Positions 1 through 8,860 of a stretch of 64,000 nucleotides of DNA are shown piece by piece. This stretch comes from Olsenella_K sp051878835. Its GTDB lineage: Bacteria; Actinomycetota; Coriobacteriia; Coriobacteriales; Atopobiaceae. Each line of letters begins with the position of its first letter. Position 1 is the first letter of the stretch. The stretch is taken from contig JBJEKW010000011.1 in the NCBI GenBank assembly GCA_051878835.1, positions 1 to 64,000 on the forward strand. The letters run 5' to 3'. The notes below the pieces were generated by a model. That model had not been told where the DNA came from, did no database searches, and saw only the letters and a list, made by a program, of their open reading frames with translations. The position numbers and the translations under genes are program-made.

Positions 1-148
1 CCCTGGCTTCATGGGCACCGCGCCCCACCCCTCCAGGAACGTTGTGGGATAATCTTCGCGTCACCAAAGCGGTCATGCAGGCAGGGGACCGCCCGGAAGT
101 GACCCCTGCCCGCCTGGCCGAACGCTCGCAACGCAGAAGGACGCACGA

Positions 149-2188
149 ATGTCTTTGAACGACACCACGGAAGGCCGTCCGACCTTCCCCCACCGCGCGG
201 TCATCACCGGCGGCATGCCCTACGGAAACAAGAACCTTCACTTTGGCCACATCGGTGGCGTGTTCGTGGGCGCGGACTTCTTTGCCCGCTTCCTGCGCGA
301 CCGCATCGGCGCCCAGAACGTGATCTTCGTCTCGGGCACCGACTGCTACGGCTCGCCCATCATGGAGGGCTACCGCAAGAAGGTCGAGAACGAGGGCTAC
401 CAGGGCACCATCGTGGACTACGTGCGCGCGAACCACAACGCGCAGAAGGCCGCGCTGGACGCATACGACATCTCGCTGGACCTCTTTGCCGGCTCCGGCC
501 TTGAGCCCGCGAAGGACTTCCACCAGAAGCTGACCGCACAGCTGATCAGCCGCCTGTACGAGCGCGGCTACCTGCACAAGATGTCGACGAAGCAGTTCTA
601 CGACGTCGAGGCCCACCAGTTCCTGAACGGTCGCCAGGTCATCGGCCGCTGCCCCGTGCGCGGCTGCAAGTCCGAGAAGGCCTACGCCGACGAGTGCGAC
701 CTGGGCCACCAGTTTGACCCCGAGGAGCTCATCAACCCCGTCAGCCAGCTGACCGGCACCAAGCCCGAGCTGCGCCCCGTCGACAACTGGTACTTCGACC
801 TGCCCGCCTTCAAGCAGACGCTGGAAGAGCTCATGGACCAGTGGGACGTCGACCCGCAGGTGCGCCCCATCGTGACCAAGACCGTGCGCGAGTCCCTGGC
901 CGCCCCCGTGATCTACATCCAGAACAAGTTCCGCCAGCAGTTCGACCAGACCGCCGATCAGCTGCCCGCCCACACCCTGCATGAGGCCGAGGGCAACCAG
1001 CAGTCCTTCTGGGTCGAGTTCAACAACTGGAAGGACCGCGATCAGGCCCGCGACATCCTGGAGTCCGCCGGCGTGCGCTTCCGCACCGGCAAGACCCTGC
1101 TGCCCTTCCGCATCACGGGCAACATCTCGTGGGGCGTCCCCGCTCCCGAGCTGGAGGACACGAAGGACCTCACCGTGTGGTGCTGGCCCGAGAGCCTGTG
1201 GGCGCCCATTAGCTTCGTGCAGACGGTGCTGGCCACGGCCCCCGAGGGCCGCTACTCCTCGACCGACTGGCACGACTGGTGGTGCGCGGACGACGCGAAG
1301 GTGTACCAGTTCATAGGCCAGGACAACATCTACTTCTACTGCGTGGCCCAGCCCGCCATGTGGAAGGCGCTGGACTGGGGCCTGTTCCAGGACACCCCCA
1401 TCGCGAATTACCACATCCTCTTTATGAACAAGAAGGCCTCCAGCTCCGGAAAGATCAAGCCTCCCATGGCCGCCGACCTCCTGAACTACTACACCCCCGA
1501 GCAGCTGCGCTGCCACTGGCTCAGCCTGGGCCTGGACCAGAAGGCCGTCAGCTTCAACCCGAAGGCCTTCGACACCTCGGTCAGCCACAAGGACAAGAAG
1601 ACCGGCCAGGAGGTGCTCGTGAAGGACGACCCGCGTGTCGTGGACCCCGCCCTGAAGGAGAGCGCCTTCCTGACGAACATCTTTAACCGCCTGGCGCGCA
1701 GCTGCTTCTACGGCGCACAGAACGTGTGCGACGGCCACCTGCCCGCCACAGAGCCCGACGCCGACGCCGTCGAGGCGGCAAAGAAGGCCACGCTGGACTT
1801 CGAGCGCGCCGCCTACCACTTCGACGCGCACGGCGCCCTGGCCATCGCCGAGGACTACGCCCGCGAGGCCAACAAGCGCTGGGGCACCGAGTCCAAGGCC
1901 GCAAAGGGCGACGACGCAGCCTACGAGCACGCCCTGGCCAACGCCTTCGTGGCACTGCGCACCGTGACGCTGCTGATGCACCCCGCCACGCCCACCGGCT
2001 GCCAGAAGGTGTGCGAGCACCTGGCGTTCGACCCCGAGCAGTTCTTCAGCTGGGACAACGCCTTCCAGACGCCCACCCAGCTGGCCGCCCAGCTGGGCCA
2101 GACGCCCCAGCAGCACGCCCTGGTGGAGCTGCCCCCGCGCTACGACTTCTTCCAGAAGCATCCCTCCCAGGAAAAGAAGCACGACTAG
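149..2188 (+). CDS. metG: methionine--tRNA ligase (class I)
   Basis: Attaches methionine to tRNA-Met in the cytoplasm. The 679-residue protein has the class I methionyl synthetase layout: a HIGH-type signature HFGHIGG at residues 31-37, a zinc-knuckle insert beginning CPVRGC near residue 168, the GQDNIYFY segment of the catalytic core, and a C-terminal helical anticodon-binding region. The loop that normally carries KMSKS reads FMNKKASSSGK (about residues 425-435), so the second signature is not canonical. ATG at 149 is preceded by AAGGA with normal spacing. A GATAAT box lies at 48-53, but no convincing -35 is visible. The gene stands alone, followed by a GC-rich hairpin. Assignment to the MetRS family is secure; whether this is the only MetRS of the cell cannot be told from here. 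Confidence 0.93.
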   Translation: MSLNDTTEGRPTFPHRAVITGGMPYGNKNLHFGHIGGVFVGADFFARFLRDRIGAQNVIFVSGTDCYGSPIMEGYRKKVENEGYQGTIVDYVRANHNAQKAALDAYDISLDLFAGSGLEPAKDFHQKLTAQLISRLYERGYLHKMSTKQFYDVEAHQFLNGRQVIGRCPVRGCKSEKAYADECDLGHQFDPEELINPVSQLTGTKPELRPVDNWYFDLPAFKQTLEELMDQWDVDPQVRPIVTKTVRESLAAPVIYIQNKFRQQFDQTADQLPAHTLHEAEGNQQSFWVEFNNWKDRDQARDILESAGVRFRTGKTLLPFRITGNISWGVPAPELEDTKDLTVWCWPESLWAPISFVQTVLATAPEGRYSSTDWHDWWCADDAKVYQFIGQDNIYFYCVAQPAMWKALDWGLFQDTPIANYHILFMNKKASSSGKIKPPMAADLLNYYTPEQLRCHWLSLGLDQKAVSFNPKAFDTSVSHKDKKTGQEVLVKDDPRVVDPALKESAFLTNIFNRLARSCFYGAQNVCDGHLPATEPDADAVEAAKKATLDFERAAYHFDAHGALAIAEDYAREANKRWGTESKAAKGDDAAYEHALANAFVALRTVTLLMHPATPTGCQKVCEHLAFDPEQFFSWDNAFQTPTQLAAQLGQTPQQHALVELPPRYDFFQKHPSQEKKHD

Positions 2189-2223
2189 CCGCAGCTCCCT
2201 AGCCACATAGCAGATCGAACGCG

Positions 2224-2255
2224 TGCGGGTCGCGGGCAAGTGCCTGCGGCCCGCA
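2224..2255 (+). terminator. hairpin downstream of metG
   Basis: A 15-bp stem (2224-2238 with 2241-2255, two G-U pairs) with a 2-nt nominal loop follows metG by about 35 bases. The tail TCTTC is poor in T, so this may be a weak intrinsic terminator or only an mRNA 3-prime-end structure. Confidence 0.4.
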
Positions 2256-2352
2256 TCTTCATGAACAGGGGACGGAGGATCGTTCGTCCGTCACCGCGCG
2301 CCCCATAGGGCGCACGCTCACAAACCACACGCCCACGACCAAGGGAGACGCC

Positions 2353-3279
2353 ATGGCAACCACGCCCGCTCAGCCGCACTTCCCCAGCGCATACCACAGG
2401 CCCAGCATGGCCCCCACGCAAGCCTTGCGGGTGACGACACCTGACGGGGCCTCGCTGGCGTGCTTCGCCTACGGACCGCTGACGGCGCCGGGCGGCCCAA
2501 GCGACCTCCGCTGCAGCAAGGGCGCCTGCGTACTGGACTCCTCCGCCGGCCTCGCCTCCGGCACCTCCGCCTCCCCCACCCCGGTGCTCTTCTTGCACGG
2601 AAACGGAGAGGAGCATGGCATCTTTGGGCCCCAGATCGACGCGGTGCTGCAGGCGGGCAGCGTGGCGGTGACGCTGGACTGCAGGGCGCAGGGCCTCTCG
2701 ACGCGCGGCACGGCTCCTCTGACCTACGAGCTCATGACAGACGACGCGCTTCTGGCCTGCGACGCGCTGGGGGTGCGCCGCGCGCACGTGGTGGGCTTCT
2801 CGGACGGGGCCATCGAGGCGCTGCTCCTGGCACGTGACCACCCCGAGCGCGTTGCCAGCGTGGTGGCCATAGGGACCAACCTGACGCCCGAGGGCGTGGA
2901 CGACGCAGGCTTTCCCATGCAGCAAATTGCCCAGGCGAACGACGAGTGGGCAGACTGGGTCCAGGACCCCTCGGCGCATCCCGGCGTCGACGCCAGCCTG
3001 CTGGTGCCCGGTGCCACGGAGTGCCGCCACACCGCCGACCTCATGCGCCTGATGCTGGAGCACCCCCACATCGACGCCGCCTCGCTGGCGCGCATCCACT
3101 GCCCCGTCACGGTGATGGCCGGCGAGTTCGACGTCATATTCCCCCACGAGACCGCTGCCATCGCGCGCGCCGTTCCGAACGCGCGGCTGGTCATAGCCCC
3201 CGACTGCGGCCACTCGCTGCCCAAGCAGGCCCCCGGCCTCGTCAGCCGCGAGGTCCTGCGCCAGCTGCACGCCGCCTAG
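2353..3279 (+). CDS. alpha/beta hydrolase
   Basis: A 308-residue cytoplasmic alpha/beta-hydrolase-fold protein. Visible landmarks are the oxyanion-type segment LFLHGNGEE, the nucleophile elbow GFSDG (a G-x-S-x-G motif), a candidate catalytic Asp in GEFDVI and a catalytic His in CGHSLP near the C-terminus. There is no signal peptide. The fold and Ser-Asp-His triad are clear, but the substrate cannot be deduced. Esterase, lipase-like and meta-cleavage-product hydrolase activities all occur in this family. AAGGGAG lies just before the ATG. The gene appears monocistronic between metG and the MarR/ABC operon. Confidence 0.85.
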   Translation: MATTPAQPHFPSAYHRPSMAPTQALRVTTPDGASLACFAYGPLTAPGGPSDLRCSKGACVLDSSAGLASGTSASPTPVLFLHGNGEEHGIFGPQIDAVLQAGSVAVTLDCRAQGLSTRGTAPLTYELMTDDALLACDALGVRRAHVVGFSDGAIEALLLARDHPERVASVVAIGTNLTPEGVDDAGFPMQQIAQANDEWADWVQDPSAHPGVDASLLVPGATECRHTADLMRLMLEHPHIDAASLARIHCPVTVMAGEFDVIFPHETAAIARAVPNARLVIAPDCGHSLPKQAPGLVSREVLRQLHAA

Positions 3280-3342
3280 CACGGAAAAGAAGAACTCGGC
3301 GGCTCGGAGCCTTTCCCCAGAGCCATCGACCCGGCCCCATCG

Positions 3343-3390
3343 AGCCCCCATACCCGGCCGCCAGTCTTGACTCATAGGGGTATGGGGGCT
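3343..3390. terminator. long-loop inverted repeat, possible terminator
   Basis: Perfect 13-bp arms (AGCCCCCATACCC and its complement) are separated by 22 bases and followed about 12 bases later by a T-rich stretch (GTTTTCTTCTT). It could end the hydrolase transcript. The long loop and distant T-tract keep confidence low. Confidence 0.35.
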
Positions 3391-3479
3391 TCCACCTGGT
3401 GTTTTCTTCTTGCCTTAAAACAAAAGATGTCAAAGCAGTGAAGAAATATCTTTCGGTAGCGAAACATTTGATTAGGTAC

Positions 3480-3522
3480 TTGACCTTATTCGTTAACCTC
3501 TTTACTATGTCTTGCGAACGAA
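3480..3522 (+). promoter_or_regulatory. sigma-70-type promoter with overlapping inverted repeat
   Basis: TTGACC (3480-3485), a 17-base spacer and TACTAT (3503-3508) form a near-consensus housekeeping promoter about 100 bases before the MarR start. TTCGTT (3489-3494) in the spacer and AACGAA (3517-3522) just after the -10 form an inverted repeat bracketing the -10 box. That is where an autoregulating MarR protein would be expected to bind. The promoter is well supported by sequence; the operator is inference. Confidence 0.65.
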
Positions 3523-3613
3523 AAGGCCCGAATGGACACCATGCGGGCCGACCCCAGTACCGCCGCAGAATCTTTGAATTCCACGGCCGACTCTTCGAAA
3601 GGATGTGAACGCC

Positions 3614-4114
3614 ATGGACCCTGAAGACCTACCTCCCTACGACCGGAATGCCAGCATCGAGCACCGCGTGCTGCACGACCTGGGCTATTTTGGCCACTAC
3701 CTCTTTGTGCATGCGGGAGGCCGCGGAGGAAAGCGCCGCGTTCTGGCCAGGCTGTACCGCCACGACGGTCGCCTGCCCCAGCGGGCACTGATAGAGCACT
3801 CCGGCAACAGCCCCGCGGCCCTCTCTGAGGTGCTGTCAAAGCTGGAGGCCGAAGGACTCATCCAGCGCACCCGCTCGCACGTGGACCGCAGACAGCTGGA
3901 CGTGGTGCTGACCCAGAAGGGCACGCAGATAGCCCACGACATCGAGCTGGAGCAGCAGAGGTTCGAAGAGCAGTCCCTCCAGCCCCTGAGCGAGGCGCAG
4001 AAGCGCGAGCTCGTGGAGGTGCTGGACCAGCTGGTGGCCCACTGGGACACCATCGAGAAGGCACATTCCGCCGCCTCCGCAGATTCGATTCCAACAGACC
4101 AGAAAGGAGCATAG
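3614..4114 (+). CDS. MarR family transcriptional regulator
   Basis: A 166-residue winged-helix regulator. The recognition region (SGNSPAALSEVLSKLEAEGL) is followed by the MarR wing with its DRRQ turn (SHVDRRQLDVVLTQKG) and a C-terminal dimerisation helix. The start is taken at ATG 3614 because AAAGGA at 3598-3603 is correctly spaced for it; the GTG at 3605 is only one base from that site. The stop codon abuts the ATG of the first ABC gene, so the three genes form one operon. The regulator most likely controls the exporter, as is common for MarR genes upstream of multidrug-type ABC pairs. The ligand is unknown. Confidence 0.88.
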   Translation: MDPEDLPPYDRNASIEHRVLHDLGYFGHYLFVHAGGRGGKRRVLARLYRHDGRLPQRALIEHSGNSPAALSEVLSKLEAEGLIQRTRSHVDRRQLDVVLTQKGTQIAHDIELEQQRFEEQSLQPLSEAQKRELVEVLDQLVAHWDTIEKAHSAASADSIPTDQKGA

Positions 4115-6019
4115 ATGGCAAAGAAGCAGCCCGAATGGGCCGAAACCGAGAAGCGCATCGACTCCCGGCTGGACAGCGAGCTGGCCAGCGACCAGAAGCT
4201 GACGCTGGGCCAGATCGTCCACATCCTGGGCCAGTCGCTGCGCGAGTACAAGAAGCCATCCATCCTGACGCCCATATTCGTCGTGGGCGAGGCACTCATC
4301 GAGTGCACGATCCCGTTCTTCACGGCCGAGCTCATCAACCAGCTGGCGGCAGGTGCCGGACTGGATACCGTGGCGCACTATAGCGTGGCCCTGATCTTGC
4401 TGGCGCTGGCCTCCCTGGCCTGCGGCACCATCGCGGGCGTCACGTGCTCCGTGGCAGCCACGGGCCTGTCGAAGAACATCCGCCACGACGTCTTCCAGAA
4501 GATCCAGGGCTTCTCGTTTGCCAACATCGACAAGTTCTCGACCAGCTCGCTGGTCACGCGCCTGACGACCGACGTCACGAACGTGCAGAACGCCTACATG
4601 ATGATCATCCGCACCGCCATCCGCTGCCCGCTGATGGCCATCTTCTCCATCGTGATGGCGTTCATCTCGGGCGGTCCCATGGCCCTCATCTATGTGGTCG
4701 TGGCCGCCGCGCTGGGATTCGGCATCTTCAAGATCGCACTCACGGTCATGCCGATCTTCCGCCGCATCTTCAAGAAGTACGACCACCTGAATGACTCGGT
4801 CGAGGAGAACGTCAGCGGCATCCGCGTGGTGAAGTCCTACGTGCGCGAGGACTACGAGAAGCGCAAGTTCAACACCGCCTCCGGCACGCTGTACCACGAC
4901 TTCGTGCACGTGGAGCGCATCCTGGCCTGGAACCAGCCCCTCATGACCCTGGCCATCGACGTCATCTACGTCTTCGTCATCTACTTCGGCTCGCAGGCCA
5001 TCGTGACGACCCAGGGACAGGCCATGGGCGTGGGCCAGCTGTCCGCACTCATCACCTACGGCTTCGCCATGCTGATCAGCCTGATGATGCTGTCGATGGT
5101 GTTCGTGATGATCACCATGGCCGACGAGAGCGCCAGGCGCCTGTGCGAGGTCCTGCAGGAGCAGAGCACCATCACGAACCCCGAGCATCCCCTGATGGAC
5201 GTGCCCGACGGCTCCGTCGACTTCGACCACGTCAGCTTCGAGTACTCCAGCAAGGCCGACCGCATGGCGCTGGATGACATCGACCTGCACATAAAGAGCG
5301 GCGAGGTCATCGGCGTCATCGGTGGCACCGGCTCGTCCAAGTCCACGCTGATCCAGCTGATCAGCCGCCTGTACGACGCCACGAAGGGCACGGTGCGCGT
5401 GGGCGGACACGACGTGCGCGAGTACGACCTGGACACCCTGCGCAACCAGGTGGCAGTGGTCCTGCAGCGCAACGTGCTCTTCTCGGGCACCATCAAGGAC
5501 AACCTGCGCTGGGGCAACCCCGACGCCACCGACGAGCAGATGCTTGAGGCGTGCAAGCTGGCGCAGGCAGACGAGTTCATCCAGCAGTTCCCGCAGAAGT
5601 ACGACACCTACATCGAGCAGGGCGGCACCAACGTCTCGGGTGGCCAGAAGCAGCGCCTGTGCATCGCACGCGCCCTCCTGAAGAACCCGAAGGTGCTGAT
5701 CCTGGACGACTCCACCAGCGCCGTCGACACGAAGACCGACCGCCTGATCCGCGAGGGCTTCAAGAGCTTCATCCCCTCCACGACGAAGATCATCATCGCC
5801 CAGCGCACCAGCTCGGTCGAGGACGCCGACCGCATCGTGGTCATGAAGGACGGTCACATCGATGCCATCGGCACGCACGACGAGCTTCTGCGCACGAACG
5901 ACATCTACCGCGAGACGTACACCACGCAGAACAAGCAGTCCCACGACGAAAAGATGGAGACTTTGGGACAGGGCAACCACAAGCTCCCCGACACTCGAAA
6001 GGAGGCACGCAATGACTAG
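4115..6019 (+). CDS. ABC exporter subunit with degenerate ATP site (heterodimer partner 1)
   Basis: A 634-residue half-transporter: an N-terminal six-helix exporter domain (about residues 45-330) fused to a nucleotide-binding domain with Walker A GGTGSSKST, signature VSGGQ and Walker B VLILDDSTSAVD. The residue after the Walker B Asp is Asp rather than the catalytic Glu, and the H-loop reads IIIAQRTSS with Gln instead of His. This is the non-hydrolysing pattern known from heterodimeric exporters of the TM287/288 and BmrCD type. The start codon follows the MarR stop directly, and the 3-prime end overlaps the partner gene by 8 bases. The substrate is not evident; drug or lipid export is the usual role. 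Confidence 0.92.
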   Translation: MAKKQPEWAETEKRIDSRLDSELASDQKLTLGQIVHILGQSLREYKKPSILTPIFVVGEALIECTIPFFTAELINQLAAGAGLDTVAHYSVALILLALASLACGTIAGVTCSVAATGLSKNIRHDVFQKIQGFSFANIDKFSTSSLVTRLTTDVTNVQNAYMMIIRTAIRCPLMAIFSIVMAFISGGPMALIYVVVAAALGFGIFKIALTVMPIFRRIFKKYDHLNDSVEENVSGIRVVKSYVREDYEKRKFNTASGTLYHDFVHVERILAWNQPLMTLAIDVIYVFVIYFGSQAIVTTQGQAMGVGQLSALITYGFAMLISLMMLSMVFVMITMADESARRLCEVLQEQSTITNPEHPLMDVPDGSVDFDHVSFEYSSKADRMALDDIDLHIKSGEVIGVIGGTGSSKSTLIQLISRLYDATKGTVRVGGHDVREYDLDTLRNQVAVVLQRNVLFSGTIKDNLRWGNPDATDEQMLEACKLAQADEFIQQFPQKYDTYIEQGGTNVSGGQKQRLCIARALLKNPKVLILDDSTSAVDTKTDRLIREGFKSFIPSTTKIIIAQRTSSVEDADRIVVMKDGHIDAIGTHDELLRTNDIYRETYTTQNKQSHDEKMETLGQGNHKLPDTRKEARND

Positions 6020-7973
6020 CCAGAAGGACCAGAAGAACACGCCGCAGCAGGCTCCCGCCCAGACGCAGGAGGGCTCCCGGGGCCATGGCGCCGCGCATCC
6101 CGGCAAGACCCTGGGCCGCACGCTGGCGATGGTGTTCCACTACTATCCCGTGCACACGACCGTCCAGATAATCTGCATCGTGGCCGCCGCCATCCTGGCC
6201 TCCGTGCCCTCCATTTTCATGCAGCAGGCCATCGCGGTCGTGCAGCAGACCATGCAGACCGGAGACTGGGCATCCGCAGGCCCCCAGATCCTCAGCATCA
6301 CGCTGACGCTCATAGCCTGCTACGTGGTGGCGCTGAGCGCCAACATAGCGCAGACGCAGCTGGGCGCCGTCATCTGCCAGGGCACGCTCATGAAGGTGCG
6401 CGACCAGATGTTCGACCACATGGAGGACCTGCCCATCAGGTACTTCGACACGCACAAGCACGGCGACATCATGAGCCACTACACGAACGACGTGGACACG
6501 CTGCGCCAGTTCATCAGCCAGTCCATGCCCAACCTGCTGACCATGGCCGTGGCCATGCTGTCCGTGCTGTTCATCATGCTGTGGTACTCCGTGCCCCTGA
6601 CGCTGGTGGTCCTGGTCATGGTGGCCATCATGGTCGTGCTGACCCGCGTGCTGGGCGGCAAGTCCGCCCACTACTTCCTGGCCCAGCAGCGCGCCCTGGC
6701 CGCCGAGGAGGGCTTCGCCGAGGAGGCCATGAACGGCGAGAAGGTCATCAAGGTATTCACGCACGAGAAGCTGACCCAGAAGGACTTCGACCGCGTGAAC
6801 GAGCAGCTGTTTGAGGCATCGAACAAGGCGAACACCTACGGCAACGTGCTGGGCCCCATCCTGATGAACATGGGCAACCTGGCCTACGTCGTCGTGGCCC
6901 TGGCGGGCTGCATCTTTATGGACCTGCATACCCCGAACCCGTCCATCTCGGGCATGATTCTGGGCATCGACATCATCGTGCCGTTCCTCAACCTGACGAA
7001 GCGCTTCGCCGGCTCCATCGGCCAGGTATCGCAGCAGATCAACTTCGTGGTCATGGGCCTGGCCGGCGCAGAGCGCATCTTTGACCTGATGGACGAGCAG
7101 CCCGAGACCGACGAGGGCTACGTCACCCTGGTGAACGTTCGCAAGAACGCCCAGGGCCAGCTGGAGGAGTGCCCCGAGCGCACCGACAGCTGGGGTTGGA
7201 AGCACCCGCACCACGACGGCTCCGTCACCTACACCCCGCTGCGCGGCGACGTGCGCCTGGTGGACGTCGACTTCGGCTACACGCCCGACCACACGGTGCT
7301 GCACAACATCTCGCTGTTCGCCAAGCCCGGCCAGAAGGTGGCCTTCGTGGGCGCCACGGGCGCAGGCAAGACCACGATCACGAACCTGCTGAACCGCTTC
7401 TACGACATAGCCGACGGAAAGATCCGCTACGACGGCATCAACATCAACAAGATAAAGAAGGCCGACCTGCGCCGCAGCCTGGGCATGGTGCTGCAGGACA
7501 CGAACCTCTTTACCGGCACCGTCATGGACAACATCCGCTACGGCCGTCTGGACGCCACGGACCAGGAGTGCATCGGCGCGGCCAAGCTGGCCGGCGCGGA
7601 CAGCTTCATCCGTCGCCTGCCCAAGGGCTACGACACCATGCTGACCGACAACGCGGCCCAGCTGTCCCAGGGCCAGCGCCAGCTTCTGTCTATCGCCCGT
7701 GCCGCCGTGGCCGACCCGCCCGTCATGATCCTGGACGAGGCCACCTCCTCCATCGACACGCGCACCGAGCAGATCGTGCAGAAGGGCATGGACGCCCTGA
7801 TGTACGGGCGCACGACCTTCGTCATCGCCCACAGGCTGTCCACCGTGCGCAACTCCGACGTGATCATCGTCCTGGACCACGGCCGCATCATCGAGCGCGG
7901 CACCCACGACGAGCTCATCGCCCAGAAGGGCACGTACTACCAGCTGTACACTGGAGCCTTCGAGCTGGAGTAG
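6012..7973 (+). CDS. ABC exporter subunit with consensus ATP site (heterodimer partner 2)
   Basis: A 653-residue half-transporter starting at ATG 6012 inside ATGACTAG, which overlaps the stop of the first subunit and implies translational coupling; GGAGG lies just upstream. It has six membrane helices, a long charged insert between membrane and ATPase domains (about residues 365-415), Walker A GATGAGKTT, the LSQGQ signature variant typical of this partner, Walker B MILDEATSSID with catalytic Glu, and H-loop VIAHRLSTV. Together with the preceding gene it should assemble one exporter with a single hydrolysing site. The operon ends at the terminator at 8029. Confidence 0.93.
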   Translation: MTSQKDQKNTPQQAPAQTQEGSRGHGAAHPGKTLGRTLAMVFHYYPVHTTVQIICIVAAAILASVPSIFMQQAIAVVQQTMQTGDWASAGPQILSITLTLIACYVVALSANIAQTQLGAVICQGTLMKVRDQMFDHMEDLPIRYFDTHKHGDIMSHYTNDVDTLRQFISQSMPNLLTMAVAMLSVLFIMLWYSVPLTLVVLVMVAIMVVLTRVLGGKSAHYFLAQQRALAAEEGFAEEAMNGEKVIKVFTHEKLTQKDFDRVNEQLFEASNKANTYGNVLGPILMNMGNLAYVVVALAGCIFMDLHTPNPSISGMILGIDIIVPFLNLTKRFAGSIGQVSQQINFVVMGLAGAERIFDLMDEQPETDEGYVTLVNVRKNAQGQLEECPERTDSWGWKHPHHDGSVTYTPLRGDVRLVDVDFGYTPDHTVLHNISLFAKPGQKVAFVGATGAGKTTITNLLNRFYDIADGKIRYDGININKIKKADLRRSLGMVLQDTNLFTGTVMDNIRYGRLDATDQECIGAAKLAGADSFIRRLPKGYDTMLTDNAAQLSQGQRQLLSIARAAVADPPVMILDEATSSIDTRTEQIVQKGMDALMYGRTTFVIAHRLSTVRNSDVIIVLDHGRIIERGTHDELIAQKGTYYQLYTGAFELE

Positions 7974-8028
7974 CATACAGGCCCCGAACTCCTGGCTTGC
8001 GGCGAACGCCATCGCTGCAGTCAAAATC

Positions 8029-8060
8029 GGCCCCATCCCCATTGCGGGGATGGGGCCTTT
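8029..8060 (+). terminator. strong intrinsic terminator of the MarR/ABC operon
   Basis: A perfect 12-bp stem (GGCCCCATCCCC at 8029-8040 with its complement at 8046-8057) and a 5-base loop are followed directly by TTTAT. It lies about 55 bases after the stop of the second ABC subunit. Confidence 0.9.
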
Positions 8061-8220
8061 ATCATGAGAGCCTTCAAAGTACACAGACTCTTTTAAAAGA
8101 CTCGTTGATGTTAGTCGCAAAACCACTCAAGGATATTCGTGTCACTTTTACCGACGTATCATTACTTTATCTGAATGATTGTTAAGCTATCGATAGAGGT
8201 CAAACCTTAAGGAGGTACAT

Positions 8221-8238
8221 ATGGAACCGGCCCATTAA
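8221..8238 (+). other. five-codon mini-ORF with ideal ribosome-binding site
   Basis: TTAAGGAGG ends five bases before ATG 8221, giving the strongest Shine-Dalgarno in the window, yet the frame (Met-Glu-Pro-Ala-His) stops after five codons. It could be a leader peptide for the secreted-protein gene at 8319, or the remnant start of a gene disrupted when the cassette formed. Neither is shown. Confidence 0.35.
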
Positions 8239-8318
8239 ACTAACCGGTAACATGCAAGACGGTGCTACCGGCGGAAAATCTATCAGTAATGGTTTTTCAA
8301 GAATGAAGGGAGCATCTG

Positions 8319-8849
8319 ATGCAGCACCAAAGGCAATCCATTTCTATTTCCTTTATTCCAGCCCTAGCCATCGCCGTAGTACTTTCGCTAACGGTAATTT
8401 TGGTACCTCGCCGTACATTCGCTCGCACAGGCAGCAACGCAGCTGTTGAGGTCGCATTCGACCTAGACTCGAATGAAGCACAAGAGGAAACTGTCACGCT
8501 ACCCGACGGGACTACCGGAACCATAGGGATTTCGCCCCTCCCCAAAACCAGGGCGTCGTACGACTTGGGTAACGGAACAGGAGACTGGAAAGTTTATTAC
8601 TACACCGGAGTCCTTAACACCGGATATTTCGTTCACATCTCTAACTACCGCATCACGAAAGCATATGATAACCACTATTCGGGTGCTGGTTGCGTTATCG
8701 ATAGCTGCACACTTTCTTATGGCTCGACTTGGTCTACCCAAACCACAAAAGCCCACGAGATATTGAGTGGAATACGCGTTTCTGAGATGAGAATCCTCAA
8801 GGGAAATATCTCTGGACATAGCTTAATTACTAGCGTTCAAGCTTATTAG
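8319..8849 (+). CDS. secreted protein, resembles DUF5626-type exported proteins
   Basis: A 176-residue protein with an N-terminal signal sequence (ISISFIPALAIAVVLSLTVI, about residues 8-27). The mature part is rich in Thr, Ser, Gly and Tyr and contains the stretch FDLDSNEAQEETVTLPDGTT. The order of a beta-rich N-terminal strand followed by WKVYYYTGVLNTGYFVHISN reminds me of DUF5626 exported proteins, but this is recognition by eye. Two cysteines (CVIDSC) could form a disulphide. The ATG has GAAGGGAG upstream. GC content and codon choice (many A/T-ending codons) differ sharply from neighbours, suggesting acquisition by transfer. It is followed 11 bases later by a small membrane-protein gene. 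Function is unknown. Confidence 0.7.
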   Translation: MQHQRQSISISFIPALAIAVVLSLTVILVPRRTFARTGSNAAVEVAFDLDSNEAQEETVTLPDGTTGTIGISPLPKTRASYDLGNGTGDWKVYYYTGVLNTGYFVHISNYRITKAYDNHYSGAGCVIDSCTLSYGSTWSTQTTKAHEILSGIRVSEMRILKGNISGHSLITSVQAY

Positions 8850-8860
8850 AGGGAGGAGTC

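Larger units (their letters stand above)
3280..3613. other. AT-rich regulatory intergenic region upstream of the MarR/ABC operon
   Basis: No gene is seen in these 334 bases. The left part carries a long-loop inverted repeat (3343-3355 with 3378-3390). The right part is clearly AT-richer than the surroundings and contains a consensus-like promoter and a candidate operator, described separately. Confidence 0.7.
7974..8318. other. terminator region and low-GC leader of the accessory cassette
   Basis: Holds the ABC operon terminator (8029-8060) and then about 250 bases of markedly AT-richer sequence leading into the secreted-protein gene. The direct repeat GACTC-TTTTAAAA-GACTC lies near 8091-8112. 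An unusually perfect Shine-Dalgarno AAGGAGG precedes a five-codon reading frame at 8221. No larger gene is supported. Confidence 0.6.

Noticed and set aside
3836..6121. 761-codon open frame on the minus strand opposite the first ABC gene
   Set aside because: It is a shadow of GC-rich coding sequence; the composition is Val/His/Asp/Leu-rich with no family match, and the plus-strand ABC gene is certain. Similar long shadows (5841-8126, 42710-46021 and others) were dropped for the same reason.
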